The notes under the pieces are model-generated. The model was not told the DNA's origin, did not search any database, and saw only the letters and a program-made list of their open reading frames with translations. Below are positions 1 through 5,412 of a DNA stretch of 5,412 nucleotides, in pieces. This stretch comes from Cyclobacteriaceae bacterium (GTDB lineage: Bacteria > Bacteroidota > Bacteroidia > Cytophagales > Cyclobacteriaceae): NCBI GenBank assembly GCA_025455445.1, contig JALOMN010000145.1, positions 1 through 5,412 on the forward strand, in the 5' to 3' direction. Both the position numbers and the translations under genes were made by a program. How positions within the stretch are numbered: position 1 is the stretch's first letter; every line of letters starts with the position of its first letter.

Positions 1-399
1 CTCGAAATTGATTACGCTACCGCTAAGTTTTCAGGAAAAGATCTTGTCACCATTCGTGTTTGTGATTTGCTCAATGTGTGTTTCGAGGCGAATCTTGAAA
101 TTGATGTGATTGGTGATATTGTTGTTTACAACGGTATCTCGCCCAATGGTGACACAAAAAATGATACCTGGGAGATTGAATACATCACCTTATTTCCAGA
201 CACACAAAACAATCGGGTAACTATTTATAATCGCTGGGGTGATATCGTATGGGAAGCAACAAATTATGATAATGACAATGTGGTGTTTACCGGGCTAAAT
301 AAGAATGGAAATGAACTAACCACCGGAACCTATTTTTACAAAATTGAATTTGATAGTGGCCGGGAAACGATTACCGGTTATCTTTCGTTGAAACGCTAG
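1..399 (+). CDS. C-terminal end of a large T9SS-exported protein (gliding-motility-associated type B sorting domain), 5' partial
   Basis: The reading frame is open from the first base, so the gene begins upstream; 132 residues are visible. Residues 1-40 look like the end of an Ig-like or cadherin-like repeat, with a VCD...C cysteine pair (Cys21, Cys27) typical of repeats in Bacteroidota adhesins. Residues about 41-132 are a type B T9SS C-terminal domain (CHU_C family). Its signature is VYNGISPNGDTKND at 42-55, followed by VTIYNRWGD, a TGTYFYKI strand, and the canonical end GYLSLKR. In this family the domain directs export across the outer membrane through the type IX system and cell-surface attachment or release. 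The function of the missing N-terminal part cannot be seen. A TTG at 67 could be read as a start, but the frame is already coding before it and that start would cut the preceding repeat. The sorting-domain call is very firm. Confidence 0.93.
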   Translation, partial: LEIDYATAKFSGKDLVTIRVCDLLNVCFEANLEIDVIGDIVVYNGISPNGDTKNDTWEIEYITLFPDTQNNRVTIYNRWGDIVWEATNYDNDNVVFTGLNKNGNELTTGTYFYKIEFDSGRETITGYLSLKR

Positions 400-430
400 C
401 ATTTGTTAAAATTAATAATATCTACATAGA

Positions 431-2608
431 ATGAACCTATCTAAAATTACCCGTCAGACTGCCATCGCATTTTCTTGCCTATGGTTTGTCTCATGCAACA
501 CACAAGAATCTAAACAAACCTTACCGGACGTGAAACCACCTATTGCAAAAGTTGAACCTTACGAACTTGTTTCGAAACATGGCGATAAACGAATTGATGA
601 CTACTACTGGCTCAAAAATCCGGAAAACCAGGAAGTAATTGATTACCTCACCTCCGAGAATGATTACCTCGATACGATGATGGTCCACACCAAAGCATTT
701 CAGGATTCACTCTTCAATGAAATGCGCAGTCGCATTAAAGAAGAAGATGCTTCCGTGCCTTACAAACTCGATGAATATTATTATTACACCCGATACATTG
801 AAGGTGGCGAATACCCGATTTATTGCCGCAAGAAAGGTTCACTGGAAGCAACCGAAGAAATTATAGCCGATGGAAATGAAATCGGTAAAGGAAAATCATT
901 CCTGAACTTTTTTGTAAGCACGAGCCCCGATCACAAACTCGCAGCCATTGTGATGGATACCGTAGGCAGAAATTTTTATTCGATAAAATTCAAAGATTTA
1001 TCTACCGGAAAATACCTGGCCGATGAAATACCCAACACACGCGGTGGCTATGTATGGACTAACGATAATAAATCTATTTTCTATGCGGTACCCGATCAAA
1101 AAACGTTACGCACCTATTTAATCAAACAACACATACTCGCTACACCCACCTCAGCAGACAAGGTGTATTACGAAGAAAAGGATCAAACATTAAGTTGTGG
1201 CATCGGCAAGACAAAATCGAAAAAGTATTTCATCATTGGCTCCGGTCGCACCGATGCAAGCTTTGCACAATATGTTGATGCTGACAAACCGGGTAAGCCA
1301 ATTGTAATACAACCCATGCAGGATAATGTGCAATACGATGTAGACCATGCCGGTGGCGATAAGTTTTATATCTACACCAACAAGGATGCAAAGAACTATC
1401 GACTGGTTGAAGCGCCCATCGCAAAACCCTCACAGGAAAACTGGAAGGATGTGATTCCGCATCGCACAAATGTATTTCTTCGTGGTGTAGAATATTTTAA
1501 AGACTATCTGGCTACCGAAGAAATGAGTGCTGGTCTGGTTACTATCAAACTCACCAAATGGAATGACGGCTCGTCACATTCAATCGACTTTGGCGAAGCA
1601 GCCTATTTTGCAGGTATTGCAAACAATCCGGAATTCAACACCAACGTCATTCGTTATACTTATCAATCAATGACTACGCCCAGCTCTACATATGACTATA
1701 ATATGGAAACGCGTGCGAAGGTATTAATGAAAGAACAACCGGTGCTGGGTGGTTTTGATAAAACCAACTATGCCACTGAACGTGTGATGGTGAAAGCACG
1801 TGATGGAAAAGAAATTCCACTTTCTATTGTATATCGGAAAGATGCATTTCAAAAAGATGGTAAATCGCCCGGCTGGATATATGGTTACGGCTCTTATGGT
1901 TCTTCGATGTATGCCACCTTCAGCACCAACCGCATCAGTTTGCTCGACCGGGGTTTTGTCTATGCTATTGCGCATGTGCGCGGAGGTCAGGAAATGGGTG
2001 GCGAATGGTATGAAGATGGTAAGATGATGAATAAGAAAAATACATTCTACGATTTCATCGATTGTTCAGAATGGCTTATTCAAAACAACTATGTAGCAAA
2101 GGATAAATTATTTGCCAGCGGTGGAAGTGCCGGAGGCTTATTGATGGGCGCCATCGCCAATATGCGACCTGATCTCTATAGAGGAATAGTAGCTGCTGTT
2201 CCGTTTGTAGATGTAATTACTACCATGGAAGATGAAAGCATTCCGCTTACTACGTTCGAGTGGCTGGAGTGGGGTAATCCTTCTATTAAAGAACAATATG
2301 ATTACATGCTCTCCTATTCACCTTATAATAATGTAGAGAAGAAAAATTATCCAAACATGCTGGTGATTACCGGCTTGCATGATTCGCAAGTGCAATACTG
2401 GGAGCCCGCCAAATGGGTAGCAAAGCTGCGCACAATGAAAACAGACAACAACAGATTGTATTTATATACGAATATGGATGCTGGCCATGGTGGCGCGAGC
2501 GGTCGTTTCCAATCTATGCGAGAAGTGGCCATGCAATACGCATTTGTGATGGATATATTGGGAATGAAAGGAATACTTGAAAGCAAACCATCACCTGGCA
2601 AGATGTAA
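431..2608 (+). CDS. Oligopeptidase B-like S9A serine peptidase, predicted lipoprotein
   Basis: This 725-residue protein starts with a lipoprotein signal: Lys5/Arg8, a hydrophobic stretch and the lipobox FVSC with Cys22. The cysteine is followed by NTQES, not an acidic surface-export tag, so periplasmic anchoring is the simpler guess. The N-terminal HGDKRIDDYYWL motif (50-61) is typical of oligopeptidase B. A beta-propeller follows (about 110-440), then an alpha/beta-hydrolase domain (about 443-715). Ser566 lies in GGSAGG, Asp651 in TGLHDSQVQYWEPAKW and His686 in DAGHGG. The Ser-Asp-His spacing (85 and 35) equals that of E. coli PtrB (532/617/652, recalled). Tyr486 in YGYGSYG matches the oxyanion Tyr452. 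GGSAGG rather than GGSNGG favours oligopeptidase B over prolyl oligopeptidase. The family cleaves short peptides, classically after Arg or Lys, but several specificity residues are changed here, so the substrate is uncertain. No Shine-Dalgarno or clear promoter is visible in the 31-base gap, and read-through from the preceding gene is possible. Confidence 0.95.
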   Translation: MNLSKITRQTAIAFSCLWFVSCNTQESKQTLPDVKPPIAKVEPYELVSKHGDKRIDDYYWLKNPENQEVIDYLTSENDYLDTMMVHTKAFQDSLFNEMRSRIKEEDASVPYKLDEYYYYTRYIEGGEYPIYCRKKGSLEATEEIIADGNEIGKGKSFLNFFVSTSPDHKLAAIVMDTVGRNFYSIKFKDLSTGKYLADEIPNTRGGYVWTNDNKSIFYAVPDQKTLRTYLIKQHILATPTSADKVYYEEKDQTLSCGIGKTKSKKYFIIGSGRTDASFAQYVDADKPGKPIVIQPMQDNVQYDVDHAGGDKFYIYTNKDAKNYRLVEAPIAKPSQENWKDVIPHRTNVFLRGVEYFKDYLATEEMSAGLVTIKLTKWNDGSSHSIDFGEAAYFAGIANNPEFNTNVIRYTYQSMTTPSSTYDYNMETRAKVLMKEQPVLGGFDKTNYATERVMVKARDGKEIPLSIVYRKDAFQKDGKSPGWIYGYGSYGSSMYATFSTNRISLLDRGFVYAIAHVRGGQEMGGEWYEDGKMMNKKNTFYDFIDCSEWLIQNNYVAKDKLFASGGSAGGLLMGAIANMRPDLYRGIVAAVPFVDVITTMEDESIPLTTFEWLEWGNPSIKEQYDYMLSYSPYNNVEKKNYPNMLVITGLHDSQVQYWEPAKWVAKLRTMKTDNNRLYLYTNMDAGHGGASGRFQSMREVAMQYAFVMDILGMKGILESKPSPGKM

Positions 2609-2630
2609 TTGAATTTTTGAGGATGATAAT

Positions 2631-2662
2631 AAAAAAGCGAGTAGTAAATGACTCGCTTTTTT
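2631..2662. terminator. Bidirectional intrinsic terminator between convergent genes
   Basis: A perfect 6-bp stem GCGAGT/ACTCGC (2637-2642 with 2651-2656) has an 8-base loop. It is preceded by six A and followed by six T, so the whole structure is a 12+12 inverted repeat. Read on the plus strand it lies 22 bases after the peptidase stop and ends in a U tract. Read on the minus strand it begins at the stop codon of the secreted-protein gene and also ends in a U tract. It should therefore serve both convergent transcripts. Confidence 0.88.
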
Positions 2663-4061
2663 ATTTCGCTTTTACAAGGTGATATTGCATACCCGTTGCA
2701 ACTTTATCCTGAAGATGCAATACGCAACCTTCGCGCACTGCTTCAAACTGCGCCCACCACACATCAGTCTTACCCTCAAATCGTTTGGTGGCTGTTATAT
2801 CCCAATTAGTTACTGTGTAATTTCCATTGTACTTCTGATCATAAAACTGCATGCTGCCTACCATACCAAATGCACCTTTGTGATTACTAAAGTAAGTACC
2901 ATCTGGTTTGAATATAAATTTATTTGCTGATGACGAGGAATTCATTCCCGCATAAGCCCCTGTTACGGTACTATACATATTTACATAGGCTCCTGAACTT
3001 TCGTCCCACTCACCTATTAAATCTGCTTGACTCACAGCAAACTTATTGTAGCCAGTCATAGCTGCAATTTTTTCCTGGTTTGGAAACTCTTTTTGAAAAT
3101 CCTGTGCCGAGGGAGAAAGTATTTCCACGCAACGAGCAATTCCACTTTCAATCAACACCCTGAAGCCCGCATGATATTTTTTGTTTGTTGATTTTTCTGT
3201 CACATCCGCTTCGTAAAAGTAAATGCAGAAATAACAAGGACCACCGTTATCATATTTGCGAATATTACTTACTATATACCGCGGTTGCATTAACATATCA
3301 AATAAATAGGCCGGCACATCATTGCTGTCCCGAATCTGGTCAGTGATTTTAATTGCATAATGAAGCAATACTGTTACTTGGCCCTTTGATACGCGCACAT
3401 AATCAGCAAAAGGTTGAGCTACCCAACCGTCATCAAAGTTAGTTGTGGAAATAGAAATACCGTGATTACCAGCTTTACCCATTTCGATAACAGGTATTGT
3501 AGCCTGGCTAGTGTTGGTGTTATTCCCGGTTGTAACTGGTGTACTTGTATTTTTTGGATTTTCAGCAACATAATCTTTAGGCTTGATAAGGTCGATCGAG
3601 CTCATAAATTTCTCAACATCCTTCAGATAGGCGTCACTATTCATGTTCGCTGTAATGGTAACCACTTTGCCATATCCGGAAATCGAGGTTAAAAGATAAT
3701 ATGCATCCTTTTCCTGCCACTTATACTGTCCGGGTGAAGAGGTTGCAGTCCAGCCATCTTCTGTAATCGTTTCGGGATTGGGTGTGGAAATTCCCTTGCA
3801 ATCTTTTTCGGCAATATTTTTCCATTCACTTTCAAAATCCACACGGGCATCACCACTGCTGCCAATACTTTTATATATAGCTACGCGACACCAGTTTCCG
3901 GTGTTGTTGTTTGTAATAACATACGATGCAGCAAAGTCAATAGCTTCGCGTTTCCAGCCAACCGGTGGTGTAAAGGTTGCAATATCAAAAGATTCTTGTG
4001 ATTGGCCTGAAACAAAAAATGGCAAACAAAAAAGAACAAGAAATAATCGTGCGGTAGCCAT
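2661..4061 (-). CDS. Uncharacterised secreted protein with C-terminal lipocalin-like region
   Basis: This protein has 466 residues and I do not recognise it as a characterised family. It starts with a signal peptide (Arg5, hydrophobic 6-17, likely cleavage VSG|QS after residue 19) and has no lipobox. Residues about 27-160 form a first region (PPVGW at 32-36, EDGWTATSSPGQY near 101-113) that could be a small PsbP/MOG1-like alpha/beta fold. A Thr/Asn-rich linker spans about 165-190. A second region (about 201-345) opens with TTNFDDGWVAQ and holds a CYFC pair (276-279). From about 346 the sequence (LIGEW, FIFKPDGTYF, NGNYTVTNWDI, YHLVK) resembles small lipocalin-like domains. No T9SS sorting domain is present, so it is probably periplasmic. 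The ATG lies 10 bases after the response-regulator stop with no terminator between, so the two are very likely cotranscribed and perhaps translationally coupled. A ligand-binding or envelope-stress role is inference only. Confidence 0.87.
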   Translation of the reverse strand: MATARLFLVLFCLPFFVSGQSQESFDIATFTPPVGWKREAIDFAASYVITNNNTGNWCRVAIYKSIGSSGDARVDFESEWKNIAEKDCKGISTPNPETITEDGWTATSSPGQYKWQEKDAYYLLTSISGYGKVVTITANMNSDAYLKDVEKFMSSIDLIKPKDYVAENPKNTSTPVTTGNNTNTSQATIPVIEMGKAGNHGISISTTNFDDGWVAQPFADYVRVSKGQVTVLLHYAIKITDQIRDSNDVPAYLFDMLMQPRYIVSNIRKYDNGGPCYFCIYFYEADVTEKSTNKKYHAGFRVLIESGIARCVEILSPSAQDFQKEFPNQEKIAAMTGYNKFAVSQADLIGEWDESSGAYVNMYSTVTGAYAGMNSSSSANKFIFKPDGTYFSNHKGAFGMVGSMQFYDQKYNGNYTVTNWDITATKRFEGKTDVWWAQFEAVREGCVLHLQDKVATGMQYHLVKAK

Positions 4062-4071
4062 GATGCGATGA

Positions 4072-4683
4072 TTAAATTATTTTACTCTCTAATGCTGTGC
4101 GGACAAGCGCTGCCGTATTTTTTACATGTAGCTTAGATATTAAATTTTTGCGGTGTGAGTCTACCGTGCTTGCGCTCACAAATAATTTATCGGCTATCTC
4201 CTGGTTAGTTAATCCATCGGAAATTAACTTCAGCACTTCTTTTTCTCTGCGGGTAAGCACCATACCCTGATTTAATTGTTCCTTCGTCAATTGTTCAAGT
4301 CTATTCCACCATCCACCACCAGTCATTACCGTGCTGATTGCCTGCATCAGTTCACTCACCGAAGTATTTTTAAGCAAATATCCAGAAGCACCATTTGCCT
4401 TCATTTGTTCGATGTAACTAAGTTGATCGTAATTACTGAGCGCCAGAATTTTTACTTCGGGTTGTTTCGCCTTTATCAGCTTACACAATTCCATCCCGTT
4501 TTGATCGGGCAAATTTATATCAAGCAAAACCACATCTGCTTTTTGATTAACAAAAAAGCCAAGGCAAGAAGCTGCATTGGTGGCAAATCCCATTAGTTGG
4601 ATATTTTGCTGTTGCTGCAACATGGATTGCAACCCTTCTATTACCATAGGATGATCATCCACAATAAAAACACGTATAGCCAT
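4072..4683 (-). CDS. NarL/LuxR-family response regulator
   Basis: This 203-residue protein is a DNA-binding transcription regulator activated by phosphorylation. The receiver domain (about 3-120) has the acidic pair Asp9-Asp10 in VDDHP, phospho-acceptor Asp55 in VLLDINLPD, Ser83 in ALSNYD and Lys105 in GYLLKN. The LuxR-type helix-turn-helix spans about 143-198: LTRREKEVL, then GLTNQEIADKL, then the recognition helix region SASTVDSHRKNLISKL. I chose the ATG at 4683 because it gives MAIRVFIVDDHP, the usual family N-terminus. An ATG at 4701 in the same frame would add six polar, A/T-rich codons (MYSNNK) and overlaps the inverted repeat upstream, but it cannot be excluded. A TTG at 4704 is less likely. 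The upstream neighbour is a HisKA_3 kinase, the natural partner of this regulator class. The secreted protein 10 bases downstream is probably in its regulon by operon membership. Target genes cannot be read from the sequence. Confidence 0.95.
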   Translation of the reverse strand: MAIRVFIVDDHPMVIEGLQSMLQQQQNIQLMGFATNAASCLGFFVNQKADVVLLDINLPDQNGMELCKLIKAKQPEVKILALSNYDQLSYIEQMKANGASGYLLKNTSVSELMQAISTVMTGGGWWNRLEQLTKEQLNQGMVLTRREKEVLKLISDGLTNQEIADKLFVSASTVDSHRKNLISKLHVKNTAALVRTALESKII

Positions 4684-4700
4684 TTTATTATTTGAATACA

Positions 4701-4721
4701 TCAAAGTTGAACAAACTTTGA
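4701..4721. repeat. 8+8 bp inverted repeat upstream of the response regulator (candidate operator)
   Basis: A perfect dyad, TCAAAGTT with AACTTTGA, has a 5-base spacer (GAACA on the plus strand). Its edge touches the upstream candidate start codon of the response regulator and lies 17 bases before the preferred ATG. The size and two-fold symmetry suit a dimeric LuxR/NarL-type regulator, so an autoregulatory operator is plausible. In RNA the same sequence would form a short A/U-rich hairpin near the translation start. The repeat is seen directly; its role is inference. Confidence 0.5.
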
Positions 4722-4740
4722 AAGTAAATCCAAGTCCAAA
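4712..4740 (-). promoter_or_regulatory. Possible Bacteroidota-type promoter for the response regulator
   Basis: On the minus strand a TTTG (4740-4737) is followed after 17 bases by AAAGTTTG (4719-4712). This is one mismatch from the Bacteroidota -7 consensus TAnnTTTG, at a spacing within the reported range. A second arrangement, TTG then 21 bases then CAACTTTG (4709-4702), is also possible. Either would place transcription start near the ATG at 4683 and put the inverted repeat over the -7 element. A/T-rich sequence gives such matches easily by chance. Confidence 0.3.
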
Positions 4741-4744
4741 TGTT

Positions 4745-4764
4745 AAAATCCCCTTTTTAGGGGA
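4745..4764 (-). terminator. Short terminator or attenuator hairpin after the histidine kinase gene
   Basis: Read on the minus strand, TCCCC and GGGGA (4764-4760 with 4753-4749) pair around a 6-base loop TAAAAA and are followed by TTTT (4748-4745). The hairpin starts four bases after the kinase stop codon. The stem is only 5 bp and the U tract only four bases, so partial termination or 3'-end stabilisation is more likely than full termination. It may reduce regulator expression relative to the kinase or separate the two transcripts. It could also be a copy of the G/C-rich intergenic palindromes common in Bacteroidota genomes. Confidence 0.5.
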
Positions 4765-4768
4765 GAAG

Positions 4769-5412
4769 TTATTGCAACGGAATTTCTACCAGCACAGAAG
4801 TGCCTTCTCCTGCGGTTGAATTCCAGTCGATTGTCCCCTTCAAAAATTCCACCCGCTGGCGAATATTGAGCAGTCCTGCCCCTTTGGTGTTGAGTTGTTC
4901 AAAACCAACCCCGTCATCTTCCACGGTAATGGTAAGCACATCGGCATAGACCAATTGCACCAGGCATTTATTGGCATGAGAATGCTTTAACACATTATTG
5001 ATTAACTCCTGAATGATCCTGTAAATCATCAACTGTGTATCGAGTGTATAATTTACTGATTCCGCACCCACAACCTGAAATACCACGTCAATAGTTTTCA
5101 TACTATTAATAGCCTCAATAAAATCGCGCACGGCTGCTTTTAAACCAAATTGCTGCAGCGAGGGTGGCATCATGGCATGTGACACGCGCCTGATTTCCTG
5201 CATCGATCCATCCAACATATCGAGCGACCGTGCGAAGAGCAGGTGATCATCGGAAGTTAAATCGATTCTGTTTTGCATTTGCGTCAATGACATTTTTACA
5301 CCCGACAATAACCCACCCACTCCATCATGCAAATCTTTGGCAATGCGCGTGCGCTCTTCTTCGCGTGCCTCCGTCATAGTGCGATAGCGCTCAAACTCCT
5401 GTCGCTCTGTCA
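4769..5412 (-). CDS. NarX/DesK-type sensor histidine kinase, C-terminal part (5' partial)
   Basis: The frame stays open to the window edge, so the sensor region lies outside; 213 residues are visible. The first residues (ERQEFERYRTMTEAREEER) read as a charged helix running into the dimerisation domain, so the ATG at 5377 is internal, not the start. Numbering from that Met, the HisKA_3 H-box is AKDLHDGVGG with phospho-acceptor His17. A second helix carries RRVSHAMMPPSL (64-74). The HATPase domain has N-box QELINNVLKHSHA (123-135), G1 box VEDDGVGFE (152-160) and G2-type KGAGLLNIRQRVEFLKG (165-181), then GEGTSVLVEIPL at the end. It should autophosphorylate and pass phosphate to the adjacent response regulator. 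The phosphatase motif DxxxQ of NarX-like kinases reads DGVGG here, with Gly in place of Gln. The signal sensed cannot be told. Confidence 0.95.
   Translation of the reverse strand, partial: TERQEFERYRTMTEAREEERTRIAKDLHDGVGGLLSGVKMSLTQMQNRIDLTSDDHLLFARSLDMLDGSMQEIRRVSHAMMPPSLQQFGLKAAVRDFIEAINSMKTIDVVFQVVGAESVNYTLDTQLMIYRIIQELINNVLKHSHANKCLVQLVYADVLTITVEDDGVGFEQLNTKGAGLLNIRQRVEFLKGTIDWNSTAGEGTSVLVEIPLQ

Noticed and set aside
67..399. A complete small protein starting at a TTG at 67
   Set aside because: The same frame is open from base 1 and encodes the end of an Ig-like repeat that normally precedes this sorting domain, so the gene is 5'-truncated by the window and not short.
1233..1469. Minus-strand open frame inside the peptidase gene (also 1724-1975 and 2347-2601 minus, and 1800-2027 plus)
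   Set aside because: The proteins resemble no known family and lie wholly within a strongly supported coding frame; they are reading-frame shadows.
431..2608. Prolyl oligopeptidase (proline-specific) as the identity of the S9 peptidase
   Set aside because: The nucleophile motif GGSAGG, the VPFVDVITTM and LHDSQVQYWEPAKW segments and the HGDKRIDDYYWL start match oligopeptidase B rather than prolyl oligopeptidase, which has GGSNGG.
2679..2930. Plus-strand open frames opposite the secreted protein and the response regulator (also 3414-3692, 3778-4071, 4276-4596)
   Set aside because: Antisense to well-supported genes, with no recognisable domains and no promoter or leader features.
4769..5377. 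A kinase starting at the ATG at 5377
   Set aside because: The frame continues upstream to the window edge with a charged helical sequence typical of the segment before a HisKA_3 domain, so this Met is internal.
1..5412. CRISPR arrays, transposases, tRNA genes or tandem repeats
   Set aside because: No regularly spaced direct repeats, transposase motifs or cloverleaf-like sequence were seen; nearly all bases belong to ordinary coding genes.

Overview
The window looks like a piece of a Bacteroidota chromosome. Three things point there: a type B sorting domain of the type IX secretion system (T9SS), which is essentially confined to that phylum; A/T-rich leaders without Shine-Dalgarno sequences; and an oligopeptidase B-like S9 lipoprotein, a common Bacteroidota gene type. 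Genus cannot be fixed from this sequence. There is no sign of a mobile element, phage, CRISPR array, tRNA or rRNA, and no gene-free stretch longer than about 85 bases.

Plus strand, left half (1-2608). The 3' end of a large secreted, T9SS-exported protein (1-399) is followed after 31 bases by a complete S9A peptidase of the oligopeptidase B type (431-2608) with a lipoprotein signal. Its catalytic machinery is intact, but three of the four acidic residues known to give oligopeptidase B its preference for basic residues appear to be replaced. A symmetric hairpin flanked by A and T runs (2631-2662) ends this transcript.

Minus strand, right half (5412-2661, read right to left). A NarL-type two-component pair comes first: the C-terminal half of a HisKA_3 sensor histidine kinase (4769 to beyond 5412) and its LuxR/NarL response regulator (4072-4683). 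Ten bases after the regulator is an uncharacterised secreted protein of 466 residues (2661-4061). The interval between kinase and regulator holds a small terminator-like hairpin next to the kinase stop codon and an 8+8 bp inverted repeat just before the regulator. Promoter-like hexamers overlap this repeat, so the regulator and the secreted protein may form their own, possibly autoregulated, unit.

The right half reads as a sensing and response cassette: kinase, regulator, then a secreted three-part protein with two small alpha/beta-like regions and a C-terminal lipocalin-like region. That secreted protein is the least understood part of the window. The left half is an independent cell-envelope unit that converges on the same terminator.
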